Of a stretch of DNA of 60,102 bases, positions 43,270 to 54,500 are shown piece by piece (the first letter of the stretch is position 1; each line of letters begins with the position of its first letter). A program made the position numbers and the translations under genes. This DNA is from Clostridia bacterium (lineage in GTDB: Bacteria; Bacillota; Clostridia; UMGS1840; HGM11507): contig JAFZHY010000018.1 of the NCBI GenBank assembly GCA_017554615.1, positions 1 to 60,102 on the forward strand. Direction: 5' to 3'. The notes below the pieces were generated by a model that did not search any database, was not told where the DNA came from, and worked only from the letters and a program-made list of their open reading frames with translations.

Positions 43270-45127
43270 CTTGTTTTTTATACTCCATAAGATTATAATA
43301 CTGCATATTTTTTAATAGTTCGATATTTGTAAGAACTTCATTTGAGAGTTCTTCTGTAAAGCCCTCTTTTGTTAAATAGTAATAAGGAGAAAATACCTGG
43401 ACATCCTTTTTTAATTCATTTAAAAATGCAAAATACGGAGTCATCTCCATATTACCGTATGCTAAAAGTTCGGTGGCTAAATAGTTTGAGGAAATTGCTC
43501 CTCTGTAACCAGTAAGAACTTTTCTTCCTGATTTTTTCTCTCTTTCTTTAAATTTTGTATTGGAGAATATAAGATACTGTGTTTTATGCTTATTATAATA
43601 TGCTTCTTTATTTTCGCTTGTGATATCGTAGCCTATTAAATCATAATAGGAAAGTTCAGCATCTAAAAACGGCAGATGGTCGCCAAAGAATAACACAATA
43701 ACAGGCCTGTCAAGTGTTTCTATATAGTCTTTTATTATTTTTAAGAAATTATCTGCATCTTTTAAGCCCTGAACATAATTATCAACCGTATAGTAGGCTG
43801 TATCGTCCATTCCTTCTACACGCTTTATGATATCTTCCTTTTCGGTGTCTTCGTTTATGTAAGGTCCGTGATTTTGTAAAGTTACCAAGAAATTAAAATA
43901 GCCTTTTTCGCCATTTTTTTCTATATGCTCCCTGTAATCATCAATAAGCATTTTTGCCGCTTCGGTATCGTTTGCATAAAAGTTTGTTTCTTCCATTTTA
44001 TAATCAAGGTCTTCGCTGAATTTAGTACGGTTAAAGCCCATACATTTATAGGCAAACACCCTGTTATAAAACCAACTGTGCCCCGGGTGCATTCCCACTG
44101 TGTCAAAGCCGTATGAATTAAAATATTCGGCTAACGAATATACAGGCTTATCCACAAAGGTTTTATAAGGCACAAGAGAGTTTTTGTCAATTAAATAAAT
44201 ACTTGCACCGCTTAGTGCTTCAAACTCAGAATTAGATGTTTCCCCTGCAAACCCAGGGACAATAACATCTCCGTACATCCCCTCTTTTTTTAGTTGTGAA
44301 TAAGTCTTAAGAGGGTCAATATTAAATTCTAAATTTTCGGCTTGTCTTATATCGAAAAATGCTTCGCTCATAATCATAAGCACATCGGGCGGAGAATTAT
44401 CCTCCGCCCCTTTTGGTTTAAGAATTGTTTCAACACTCATTAAATCATAGTTTTCGGGCTTTTCATATTTCTTTCCTTTAGCCTTATTTACAAATGAATA
44501 GATAAAGCCATGACCGTTTACATTATCCACTTCGTTATAAAAGTTGGTAAATGTGGTCATTTTATCATATAAATAAGTGTCGGAATAAAAATACTCATAT
44601 CCTAACATTGATAAGAAAATTGTAAGAAAAATTCCTGCAAACCTTGTTGTAAATTTTATCTTTTCATTCTTTATAAATTTAAAAATAAAAAATGAAAATA
44701 CCATTATAAATAAAGTTGCAACTATTACCTTTAAGTCTGCCTTTATAGTATAATTTCCGATTATTCCTGTGGCCTCCTTGCCTAAAACAAGGTCAACTGC
44801 TTTAAGAGGAACTTGTAAGAAATATATTTTATAATGGTTAATTATAAGCAAAACTTGTGTTATAAGGGATACTAATATACAGCTTATATTAAGTTTCCCC
44901 GTCAGGAAGAACAAAAACGCCATAATAAGAAAATATAAAGACATATTAACTGATAAAATTATAGGCGAAAAAGCATCAAAAAAAGATGAGAAACTGCTGT
45001 ATCCTACATGCATAAAGGCTTGTACACAACTTAAAACCAAGGATACTAGAAGTATTACTTCAAAACTTCTTTTTGACGAGAAAACCATTATTTCCTGTTT
45101 TTTAAAAAGTTCCCTTAAATATTTCAT
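43256..45127 (-). CDS. LTA synthase-family sulfatase (membrane phosphoglycerol transferase-like)
   Basis: A 623-aa membrane enzyme with five N-terminal helices (about residues 20-180) and an extracellular alkaline-phosphatase-fold domain. The metal and catalytic site is visible in VLMIMSEAFFD and AGETSNSEFEALSG (the Thr is the nucleophile in LtaS), FFGDHLPFLD and MHPGHSWFYNR. It probably transfers glycerol phosphate to a lipid or glycan on the outer surface. Its start overlaps pfp by 4 nt. Whether it makes true lipoteichoic acid or decorates another polymer is open. Confidence 0.92.
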   Translation of the reverse strand: MKYLRELFKKQEIMVFSSKRSFEVILLVSLVLSCVQAFMHVGYSSFSSFFDAFSPIILSVNMSLYFLIMAFLFFLTGKLNISCILVSLITQVLLIINHYKIYFLQVPLKAVDLVLGKEATGIIGNYTIKADLKVIVATLFIMVFSFFIFKFIKNEKIKFTTRFAGIFLTIFLSMLGYEYFYSDTYLYDKMTTFTNFYNEVDNVNGHGFIYSFVNKAKGKKYEKPENYDLMSVETILKPKGAEDNSPPDVLMIMSEAFFDIRQAENLEFNIDPLKTYSQLKKEGMYGDVIVPGFAGETSNSEFEALSGASIYLIDKNSLVPYKTFVDKPVYSLAEYFNSYGFDTVGMHPGHSWFYNRVFAYKCMGFNRTKFSEDLDYKMEETNFYANDTEAAKMLIDDYREHIEKNGEKGYFNFLVTLQNHGPYINEDTEKEDIIKRVEGMDDTAYYTVDNYVQGLKDADNFLKIIKDYIETLDRPVIVLFFGDHLPFLDAELSYYDLIGYDITSENKEAYYNKHKTQYLIFSNTKFKEREKKSGRKVLTGYRGAISSNYLATELLAYGNMEMTPYFAFLNELKKDVQVFSPYYYLTKEGFTEELSNEVLTNIELLKNMQYYNLMEYKKQDDEI

Positions 45128-46341
45128 AGTGTTGAAATTACTCCGTCTTTATAGACAATGTCGCATTCGCCTTCTATTAAAGGTTTTGCGTATTTTATAT
45201 ATTCATCAGTAACGAAGAATCCGTCTTCTGTAATCATTGAAGCAGGCATAACTTTTTCAAAGTTTGCAACATCTTCTGTGTTAAATGCCTGATATTCTAT
45301 TTCGTATTTATCACTGTCTTTTCTTACATAGCCTACCATAACGCCTGTTTTTCCGTCTAATGCAAATTTTACACCCTGGCTACCTGCGTTAAATGATTCT
45401 TCAATATCAGTTTTAGATGTTAAAATAGAGAAACTTCTCTGAATTGTACTAAATTCAATAGGTCTTATTTTCCATGAAGTTTTTTCTTTTAACAATGCTT
45501 CAATTGTTTTACATACTCCGCCAAGTTGAGCGTGATTAAACCCGTCTTCCTTACCGTCTGTTACGCTTACAGATTCGCAAACTAATTTTCCGTCTTTATC
45601 TTTAACACCTTCAGAAACTGCGATAACAACTTTATTCTTTTTATTCATTATTTCTTCAAGTTTTACGATAAGTTTATCTATATCAAATGCAACTTCAGGT
45701 AAACAAACAACGTCAACATAAGTTTCGCCGTCCATATTTGCAAGTGCTGCTGCAGCAGTTAACCATCCTGCATGTCTTCCCATTACTTCGATTACTGTAA
45801 TTGCAGGGATATCATATGCAGTGTTATCTTTTGCAACCTGTTTTGTAGTGTTTGCAACGAATTTTGCAGCAGAACCGTAACCAGGTGTATGGTCGGTTAG
45901 TGCAAGGTCATTATCAATAGTTTTTGGAACACCGATAATTTTTACATCATAGTCAACTGTTTTAAAATATTTAGAAAGTTTGTTAACTGTATCCATTGAG
46001 TCATTTCCGCCGATATAGAAGAAATAACCTATATCATATTTTTTAAACATTTCGTATATTTTTTCGTATGTTTCCATATTGTTTTCCATATCAGGAAGTT
46101 TTTTTCTGCAAGAACCAAGGTATGCAGATGGTGTTTGTTTTAAAATTTTAATCTTTTCATCATCGCTAAAGAATGATAAATCGATAATATTGTCTTTTAA
46201 AACGCCTTCGATACCATGTTTTGCTCCGTAAACCTTTCCAATTTTTTCAGATTTTAAGCCCTCGCTGATAACCCCTGCTAATGATGAGTTAATTGCAGCA
46301 GTAGGCCCCCCTGACTGTCCAACTAATAAATTTTTTCCCAT
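45124..46341 (-). CDS. pfp: PPi-type 6-phosphofructokinase
   Basis: A 405-aa phosphofructokinase of the PPi-dependent clade. The N-terminal LLVGQSGGPTAAINSSLAG, the GGNDSMDT loop (Asp where ATP-dependent enzymes have Gly) and PKTIDNDLALTDHTPG indicate pyrophosphate use. It phosphorylates fructose-6-phosphate reversibly, saving ATP in fermentation. It follows the amidohydrolase gene with a TAA-A-ATG junction, RBS GGAGG inside that gene. Confidence 0.93.
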   Translation of the reverse strand: MGKNLLVGQSGGPTAAINSSLAGVISEGLKSEKIGKVYGAKHGIEGVLKDNIIDLSFFSDDEKIKILKQTPSAYLGSCRKKLPDMENNMETYEKIYEMFKKYDIGYFFYIGGNDSMDTVNKLSKYFKTVDYDVKIIGVPKTIDNDLALTDHTPGYGSAAKFVANTTKQVAKDNTAYDIPAITVIEVMGRHAGWLTAAAALANMDGETYVDVVCLPEVAFDIDKLIVKLEEIMNKKNKVVIAVSEGVKDKDGKLVCESVSVTDGKEDGFNHAQLGGVCKTIEALLKEKTSWKIRPIEFSTIQRSFSILTSKTDIEESFNAGSQGVKFALDGKTGVMVGYVRKDSDKYEIEYQAFNTEDVANFEKVMPASMITEDGFFVTDEYIKYAKPLIEGECDIVYKDGVISTL

Positions 46342-46342
46342 T

Positions 46343-47509
46343 TTATATATCCTCCTTTATAATAAGACCATTTATAATCACCATTTTAGGTGAACTTAAT
46401 ATATCTAAAGGGTCAGACGAAAAGACAACAATGTCTGCATCGCATCCAACCTTTATTGACCCAACTTTATCGTCAATGCCAAGTGCTTTTGCCGGATTTA
46501 TTGTTATAGCCTTTAAACTTTCCATATACGGAAGCCCTGCTTTGTAAGAAAGGGCGGCGCATATTGTTAAATGCTCTAAAGGAATAACATCATGGTCGGT
46601 TATAATTGAAACCGACACGCCTTTTTCATATAGTTCTTTTGGTGTAGAATATGTTTTGTTCTTAAGTTCAGGCTTTGACCTGCCTATAAGAGACGGACCT
46701 ACAAGGCAAGGATAGTTATACTCGCCAAGTGCATCCTTTATTAAATGCCCCTCTGTGCAATGGTCAATAGTAAGAGATAGATTAAACTCTCTTGCAATTC
46801 TTATTGCACTGAATATATCGTCTGCTCTGTGAGCATGAGCCTTCATAGGCATTTCCCCTTTTAGAAGAGGAATAAGGCTTTCGCATTTTATATCAAAATC
46901 AGGTTTTTCATTTTCTTCAGGATCATTTTCATAATCTTCTAATTTACTAAGATATTCCTTAGCCTTTAAAAGTTGTTCCCTGATAAGAGCAACTGCTCCC
47001 ATTCTTGTCATTGGTGTCTGCCCTTTCTGGTTGTATATCCCTTTTGGATTTTCGCCAAAGGCAAACTTCATTGCTGCGTTTTCTTTTACTATCATATCGT
47101 CAACGCAGTTACCGTAAGTTTTTAAAATAGCAAATGTGCCGCCAATAACATTAGCGCTCCCAGGGCCTGTTGCAACAGTTGTTACCCCTGCCATAAGCGC
47201 TTCCCTAAAGCACACATCCATTGGGTTTATAGCATCAATTCCTCGTATCTGAGGGGTAACAGGGTCGGTAGATTCGTTAACATCATCTCCCTCAAAGGTA
47301 AGACCGTCTTCTAAAATTCCCACATGGCAGTGCGCATCTATAAATCCGGGAAATACCATTTTGCCCTTAAGGTCTTTTACATCTTTATCAAGAGGACAAT
47401 TTTTCATATCTCCCACATCTTTAATTTTTCCGTTTTCTATCACTATGTATCCTGAATCTATTACCTGGTCATTATCCATAGTATATATTTTTGCATTTGC
47501 AAGAATCAT
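46343..47509 (-). CDS. Metal-dependent amidohydrolase (imidazolonepropionase-like)
   Basis: A 388-aa amidohydrolase-superfamily TIM barrel. The metal ligands are visible as DAHCHVGI (HxH), KAHAHRADD, IDHCTEG and TDHDVIP (the catalytic Asp). The C-terminal ITINPAKALGIDDKVGSIKVG is the family's closing strand. Relatives act on cyclic amides, but the substrate is not predictable. RBS GGAGG precedes ATG; pfp follows after 1 nt. Confidence 0.9.
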   Translation of the reverse strand: MILANAKIYTMDNDQVIDSGYIVIENGKIKDVGDMKNCPLDKDVKDLKGKMVFPGFIDAHCHVGILEDGLTFEGDDVNESTDPVTPQIRGIDAINPMDVCFREALMAGVTTVATGPGSANVIGGTFAILKTYGNCVDDMIVKENAAMKFAFGENPKGIYNQKGQTPMTRMGAVALIREQLLKAKEYLSKLEDYENDPEENEKPDFDIKCESLIPLLKGEMPMKAHAHRADDIFSAIRIAREFNLSLTIDHCTEGHLIKDALGEYNYPCLVGPSLIGRSKPELKNKTYSTPKELYEKGVSVSIITDHDVIPLEHLTICAALSYKAGLPYMESLKAITINPAKALGIDDKVGSIKVGCDADIVVFSSDPLDILSSPKMVIINGLIIKEDI

Positions 47510-47557
47510 AATTCCTCCAAAGTTTTCTGCTTTTTATTATGTTAAAAAATTTAAAAA

Positions 47558-48013
47558 TTACTCGTCAGTAGTTTTATCGTTTTCTGACTCAGTTGTATCA
47601 TCGGTGTTTTCTTCATTATTTTCTTCTGTTTTTTCATCTTTAGAAGGCTTTGATGCTTCCTTTAATTCCTGCTCTAATTTTGAAACTTTAGAAGAAAGTT
47701 CCTGATTTTTAGAAGATAAACTTTCGTTTTCTGCTTTAAGAGTTTTATTCTGCTCAAGCATTCCGTTATACATTTCTTTATATCTTCCTTCTTTATCAGC
47801 CTCGCTTACATTATTCTGCTCAGCCTGAAGTTTCTCAGAATCACTCATTATCTGCTGATATTTCTCATAGTCCTCGGCAAACACAAGTTTGTTGGCATTT
47901 ATTATTATAAGTGCTGACCCTACGAAAGATAAGAAAAATAAAGTGAGAGTTGTAAGCACATATATTGTCCAGAATTTTCTTTTTTTAGGATTAACCTGCG
48001 GTCTTCTTACCAT
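47558..48013 (-). CDS. Single-pass membrane coiled-coil protein
   Basis: A 151-aa protein of no recognised family. The first 14 residues are basic, a transmembrane helix spans about 16-38, a coiled coil lies at about 60-118 (NKTLKAENESLSSKNQELSS) and the last 30 residues are very acidic and Thr/Asn/Glu-rich. The layout resembles divisome helper proteins such as FtsB/FtsL-like or SpoIIIAH-like ones, but I see no specific signature. It is 17 nt after addA. Confidence 0.65.
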   Translation of the reverse strand: MVRRPQVNPKKRKFWTIYVLTTLTLFFLSFVGSALIIINANKLVFAEDYEKYQQIMSDSEKLQAEQNNVSEADKEGRYKEMYNGMLEQNKTLKAENESLSSKNQELSSKVSKLEQELKEASKPSKDEKTEENNEENTDDTTESENDKTTDE

Positions 48014-48030
48014 AATATTTTCTTCCTTTC

Positions 48031-51000
48031 CTACATTTTTATTTCTCTCATATTATTAACATCCCATACATAAGATTTTATTTGGCTTATATCTATTCCT
48101 AAAGATTTTGATAATGCAAGTTTATACATTTTAAGTTGAAATGCGTATTCTTCTTTTATCTTTTCAATGCCCCCTAAGGTATATTTATAGTCTATTAAAT
48201 ATATATCCCCTTTAGTATCTTCAAAATAGCAGTCTATTATTCCCTGAATAATCATCTTTCTGCCTTTAAAATCATTATTTTGGTCTTTATAAATTTCTTT
48301 TATATCTTCTCTTAATAAAAATTCCTTTTCTCTATGCACTTCTTTTGCACGAAGCATTTTTATTCCTATATACGAGTCAAAAAAGCCCTGAATTTTTTTA
48401 AGGTCAGAATGGGTAAGTTTATCTTTTATATATTCATTATCCTCTATAAAATCTAAAATTACTTTCATTTTATTATCGCTGTTTTTAAGAAGATTTAAAT
48501 TTATATTTTCAAATATGTAATGAATGAGTATTCCTCTTTCTTTAGCAGTAATTTTATTTTCGCCACGAAAATCAGGAACATAAATCTCATCTGTCATCCC
48601 TGCCTCAAAAACATCCTCTTCTTTAGCCATAATTTTTCTTGCTTCGGTTACGGATATTTTTTCAGGGATATTAAGAAACTCGTTTAAATATTTATACTCA
48701 TATTTATCTGTAAACTCTTCTTTTTGCTCATTTGATAACTCTTCTTTTATAAGTTTTATTTCTCCCTTATCTACGCCTTTTATATCAGGAATGTCATCAT
48801 AGACATAAATTTTAATTTTGCCTGAGGCTATATTAAAGAGTTCATCGTCGCAAATATCACTGTCAACCTCATTATTTTTATGTTTTAAAAGAGGCGGTAA
48901 TATCATATCAAGATAACTTCCTAAACCCTTAAAGTCGATATAGGATATACTGTCTTTATTTACAAGCCCTGTATTTAAATAACTTGTATACCATTCTTCT
49001 TTTGAACTTTTCTTAACGCAACCTGTTAAAATAAGTTTATATTTTGCACGGGTAAGTGCAACATATAAAATTCTTGATTCTTCTAATAGCAGTTCGCTTT
49101 TTTCTTCTTCGGTTATAATATTTTTATATATAGACGGATATTTATAGCCTATTTCATTATTAACCGAACTGTAACCTACCCCTAAGGATGAACTTAGTAT
49201 AATATCTAAATTAAAGTCCATACGGTTAAACTTTTTATCAATTCCCTGTAGAATTACAACATTAAACTCCAGCCCTTTGGAACTGTGAATAGACATTACC
49301 TTTACTGTGTCCTGATTATCGCTTATTTTAGGGTTTAAAATTTTAGTGTTCTGCGATATTATCCTGTCAATATATGTAACAAACGAATAGATACCCTTAT
49401 ATTCATCATCTTCATAATCCCTCGCTATGTCAATAAGCCTTTCAAGATTTTCTTTACGCTTACTTCCATTTGGATATCTTGTCTGCATTTCCACATAAAA
49501 TGTATCATCATATATCTTTTTTATCAAACTCTTTAAATCATATCTTTTTGAATAATCTCTTAAACTTTCGATATATGAGTGGGTATTTTTATCCTTTTCG
49601 TTTTCTGATGCTTTTAATAATTCGTAGAACGAAGCCTTTTTATCTATCACACGAAGTTTTAAAAGTTCATCATCTGTATATAAAAAGATGTTTCTTAATG
49701 CGCCGATATATGAAATATCGTCATACGGATTATCAATTATCTTAAGAAGTGATACAAAACTTTTTATTTCAACCGTATTAAAGAACTGGGTTTTATCCTC
49801 GTATGACACAGGTATACCATAAGCCGACAGTTCTTTTAAAAGGGCCAAAGTTTTTTCGTTAAAACTTCTTGTAAGAATTGTTATATCTTTATAGGATACT
49901 CTTTTGTTGTCTATTAAAAAGTCTTTATCAGAAACCATCTTTTTAATAGTTGATGCAATAACTGCCGCTTCCCTCTTAAATCCTTCTTCCTCGCCCAGAC
50001 GCTCACTTATAGCAAGTTTTATCTCGGTTGAAAAATGATGTGAAGAATTTTTTGAAAAATCGCCGCCGCAGATAAGTTTTTCTTCCTTGTCATAGTCAAT
50101 GCCTGAAATATCCTTACTCATTAAAAATGAGAAAATCATATTAACAGTATCGACAACATTAGGATGGCATCGATAATTTAAGTTAAGGTTTACAACTTCA
50201 CCTGAATTGTTATCTCTGTATTCCTTTATTCTTGTTAAAAACAGATTTGGGTTAGCATTTCTGAACCTGTAAATGCTTTGTTTAATATCCCCTACCATAA
50301 AAAGATTATTATCTTTTTTAAGCAGAGTAAAAATTTTTTCCTGAACATCATTGGTATCCTGATATTCGTCAACTAAAATCTCATTAAAACTATCCCTTAA
50401 AGGAATAAACTCGTCTCTTAAACATCCATTGTCGCAAAGAAGTTCTATTGTTAAATGCTCCAAGTCATTAAAATCAAGATAGCCTGACTGGTACTTTTCC
50501 TGTTTGAATTTTTCGTCAAACAAAAGAACAACTTTAAACAACTTACTTATTATATCATAATCTTTTGTATTTTTCAAATTTATTTCTATAATTTTTTGAG
50601 AATATGTTTCATTTATTTTAATAATATGCTTTTTAACCTTATCTCTTACCTGTTTTATAAGTTCTAAGTAGATAGAATTTTTAACTGTCGGAAGCCTTTT
50701 AAACTCTATATTATTTACAAGTTCTAAGGTTTCTTTTAAATCATCACATTCAAGGACCCTTTTAAAATATAGGCTCTCTTCCTTAAAAAAGTCATAATAA
50801 ACCTGCATATCGGGGTTATCTTTTACAAGCGATATAATAAAAGAATATTTTTCTATACAGGATAAAAAAGTATTATTTATAAATTTATTTAAACTTTTTG
50901 CATATATAGAATTATAAAAATCATCGTCCCCTGAAATTTTATAAAGGCTTTTTTTAACCCATTCTTTGTAATCAGGGATGCTTATTAAAAAGTTATATAC

Positions 51001-51534
51001 TATTACTATTAAATCGATAAGTTTAGAGTCATTATTTATTGCACCGTAGGTTTCTGAAAGCATAATAAACTCTTCGTCAGAATTTTCATAATATTCTGAA
51101 ATCATTTCGGATAAAATCTGATTTATCATTAACTGTTTTTCAGTTTCGTTTATAAGAGAAAACTTACTTGGTACATCTTCGGATAAAAGATGGGAATATT
51201 TTTTTATTAAATCAAGGCAGAACGAATGAACGGTTGATATATTTGCTCTATCAACCAACAGTAACTGTCTTTTTAAGTTGGAATTGTCCTTGTCTTTTTT
51301 TAGGCAATCACGAATTGCACTTTTAATCTTCTGCCTCATTCCTGATGCTGCAGCATTAGTAAAGGTTACAATTAAAAGTTTATCAATATCGACATTCTCT
51401 TTTACGATTTTTCTTATAATTCTTTCAACCAATACTTTTGTTTTGCCAGACCCTGCTGCTGCAGAAACCATTAAAGAAGAATCTTTGTGTTCTATTGCCT
51501 TCATCTGATTTTCGTTAAACTTAATTTCGCCCAT
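48031..51534 (-). CDS. addA: ATP-dependent helicase/nuclease subunit A
   Basis: The 1167-aa AddA has UvrD-type helicase motifs (motif I AAAGSGKTKVLVERI near residue 24, VDEYQDTNDVQE, LNLNYRC, MSIHSSKGLEF, VALTRAKYKL) and a C-terminal RecB-type nuclease domain (GIIDCYFED then YLIDYKYT). With AddB it resects double-strand breaks to load RecA. It starts 9 nt after addB. Full length, no breaks seen. Confidence 0.97.
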   Translation of the reverse strand: MGEIKFNENQMKAIEHKDSSLMVSAAAGSGKTKVLVERIIRKIVKENVDIDKLLIVTFTNAAASGMRQKIKSAIRDCLKKDKDNSNLKRQLLLVDRANISTVHSFCLDLIKKYSHLLSEDVPSKFSLINETEKQLMINQILSEMISEYYENSDEEFIMLSETYGAINNDSKLIDLIVIVYNFLISIPDYKEWVKKSLYKISGDDDFYNSIYAKSLNKFINNTFLSCIEKYSFIISLVKDNPDMQVYYDFFKEESLYFKRVLECDDLKETLELVNNIEFKRLPTVKNSIYLELIKQVRDKVKKHIIKINETYSQKIIEINLKNTKDYDIISKLFKVVLLFDEKFKQEKYQSGYLDFNDLEHLTIELLCDNGCLRDEFIPLRDSFNEILVDEYQDTNDVQEKIFTLLKKDNNLFMVGDIKQSIYRFRNANPNLFLTRIKEYRDNNSGEVVNLNLNYRCHPNVVDTVNMIFSFLMSKDISGIDYDKEEKLICGGDFSKNSSHHFSTEIKLAISERLGEEEGFKREAAVIASTIKKMVSDKDFLIDNKRVSYKDITILTRSFNEKTLALLKELSAYGIPVSYEDKTQFFNTVEIKSFVSLLKIIDNPYDDISYIGALRNIFLYTDDELLKLRVIDKKASFYELLKASENEKDKNTHSYIESLRDYSKRYDLKSLIKKIYDDTFYVEMQTRYPNGSKRKENLERLIDIARDYEDDEYKGIYSFVTYIDRIISQNTKILNPKISDNQDTVKVMSIHSSKGLEFNVVILQGIDKKFNRMDFNLDIILSSSLGVGYSSVNNEIGYKYPSIYKNIITEEEKSELLLEESRILYVALTRAKYKLILTGCVKKSSKEEWYTSYLNTGLVNKDSISYIDFKGLGSYLDMILPPLLKHKNNEVDSDICDDELFNIASGKIKIYVYDDIPDIKGVDKGEIKLIKEELSNEQKEEFTDKYEYKYLNEFLNIPEKISVTEARKIMAKEEDVFEAGMTDEIYVPDFRGENKITAKERGILIHYIFENINLNLLKNSDNKMKVILDFIEDNEYIKDKLTHSDLKKIQGFFDSYIGIKMLRAKEVHREKEFLLREDIKEIYKDQNNDFKGRKMIIQGIIDCYFEDTKGDIYLIDYKYTLGGIEKIKEEYAFQLKMYKLALSKSLGIDISQIKSYVWDVNNMREIKM

Positions 51535-51543
51535 CAGTTCTCC

Positions 51544-54500
51544 TTATTTAGGGAAGATTTCATCCCTTGACATTTTTTTAATATTAACAACATTGTTATT
51601 TTCACTGTCAAACATACACACACCGTTATACGGACAATAATCGCAGGATGTGTGATTATCATGATGTATAGGACGGATAGGGAATTTCCCTTCAAATATC
51701 CTTTTTCCACCGTCTTCAATGTTATCTCTTACTTTACTCATAAGAATTTCAAATTCTTTTATGGAAAGTGAGTTTTTATCTTTTGGAATTCCTAAGTTGT
51801 CTACTTCAAGGTCTACTATATCCGACTTATTGTTTTCTAAAAATTCACTGTCCATAGCAAGAGCGTTATCAGTTGTGTTAAGATAAAAACCTTTCATGGT
51901 AAGTTTCTTTCTTATTCTTGCTTCAATATCTTCTGCTTCTTCGGGAGAAGAAATTGATATCATAGGCGATTTTAAAGAAAGATATAACATTCCTCCAGGT
52001 TTTATACGCTCAATTTTTTCTTTGCCGATTACGGTCATAAGATAAATTGCAAGTTGCATTTTTATTCCGTATATAACCTCATAAAAACTAAGGGTATGCT
52101 CAGAAGATTTATAGTCTACAATTCTTATATATTCATCTGAGTCCTTTTCAAATTTATCTACACGGTCGATAACTCCGTTTAAAACTATTTTTCTACCTTC
52201 CCCTGCATCAAAGGTTATACCAGAAAGTTCACTGTCTTCCCTGCCGAAATCTACTTCAGAGCCAACGGTTTTAAAACTGCCTCTTATAAAATGTTCTCTT
52301 AAAAGATTTATTGTTTTATAAGCAGTTGCCCATAATTTTCTTTTAAACACTTCTCCTTTTACATCAAGGTTAAAAACTCCGTTATTTGCCTGTGATACCG
52401 CTTTTTCTAAAATTTCAGGCAAAGTTTTCTTTATATATAAATCGTCAACATCAGAAAACTGCTTATTATCTTTTACAAGTTTTTTAGAAAACTTTTCCAA
52501 AACAAGATGGATAACTGAGCCAAGATTTAAACTGTTTATTAAAAATTCTTCCTTTTCTTTTGCCTTTAAAATATATCTTAAAAAGTAAGAGTATGCACAC
52601 GCATTGTACTTTTCCATATTAGTTGTACTTACTCTTAAAGTATCCCCTACAAGTTTTGATATATTTTTCTTATCCACTTTAACATTTCCAAAATCAGGGT
52701 TGTTAAGAGAATTAATAGTGTCTTCAATAAACTTAAGGTATTTTTCATCCTCACAAAGATAGGATACTGCCATATTATCCATATCCTTATCCACACTAAA
52801 GGAAGACAAAGTATCTTTTAAAAGATTTCTCTTTGTGTCATACACTATATTTTCATTCTTTATCTTAATATCAAACATTTCCAAAAGTTCGCATACCAGT
52901 TCGCTCTCTATTTCATCTGTTGCACTTTTGGAATAAGCAGAGTAAAAAATAGCAAGGCTTATTTCAGGCGATGTTATAATATCATAAACTTTAAGTTTAT
53001 TTTCGGTTATTTTAAGTTCATAACTCATAGAAAGTTCAATACCGAAATCAGAAAGTAAAAGTCGCTCTTCTTCGCTGATTAGACCTTCGCCGAAATTAAG
53101 GGAAGGAATTTTTCCGTCATTTGCTCCTAAAATATATATGTACTTATATCCGTTATTAAAAAAGCCCATAGGTTCGGTTACAAAAACTGAGTCAAAAATA
53201 ACAGGCACAGACCCGATATTTTTATTCTTTAAAGATGAAATAATTATATTTTTGTAATCGTTAAAAGGAACCTTAAGTTCAGAAAGAATAAGAGTTGTTC
53301 TTTCCATACTTTCTAAAATATAATTATAAACCTGAATAAGTTGTTTACCCTTTATAATATCCCCTTGCTCTTTATAATCGTTAGCATAAGATGTTAAGGT
53401 TTTATCTAAATCTATCTTTATAAAGAATTCATACAAAAGATATGAATACTCTTTTGAATTTTTTGCACCCTTTATTTTTTCCTTTAAATCTATAACCGGT
53501 TTTATTGCTTTTTCATATACTTCTTTTAATTCTTCTTCATTGTCAATTATAAAGTTATATGCCTTTTTTTCTTCTATTATTGCATCAAAAGGTTTAGACA
53601 TAAGATGATATGCCCTTATACCTGTTCTTTTTATAAACTCTTCAAAGGCAAATATTTTAGTCTCTTCCCCTTTGAAAAAATAGCCCGATTTAAGATACCC
53701 CAATATAACATCCATACGGTTGCCTGAGAGTATTATATTAAAGATATTACCAAGAAGCGCTGCAACAGGCATATCATAAACCGATTTCTTCTCATTTGCA
53801 TAATACGGAATACTAAATTTTTGCAAAGATTCGTGTACTAAACTTAAGTATTCCTTAATATCAGGCACAATAACTGCCATTTCATTAAGTTTAGCATCTT
53901 TTTGTTTTATATCCGATACAATTTTAGATGCTAAATTTTCGCACTCATATTTTGGATTTTTACATTTATAAATATTTACGCTTTCATTTTTATCTTTAAA
54001 TTTAAGGGGCCTGTCCAAAAGGTCGTAATTATCTTTTATAAAGTTAATTTCTTTATTTTTTATCCCGTTAAATTCAAGAATTATTTTTTTAAGTTCAACT
54101 TTTTCTTCCTGAGCAATTTTTTCAAGTTTTCCTTCGGTAAGAATTAAGGTGTGGTTAATATCAGCGTTCGTTCCCTTTCTTTTCTTAAGATACGGTAAGG
54201 TTACAAAGATATTATTGCCTGTTTTTAAAAGCGATTTTATAACATAAATCTCTTCGCCTGTAAAACCTGTGAAAGAGTCTATATAAATATTATAATTACA
54301 GTAAAGATTTTCTTCATTGTTTTTATTTGCCGAAGACACAAGTAAATCATCAAGGTCTAAATACACATCCTTGATTTTTTCACTGTATTTACTGTATATG
54401 TAACTTATATCTTTTAACTTATCTTTTAAGTTTTTATTTATATCTTCCCTTTTTGAAATTTCTTCTAATATGTCGCATTCAACAAGGTATTTTTTAAATT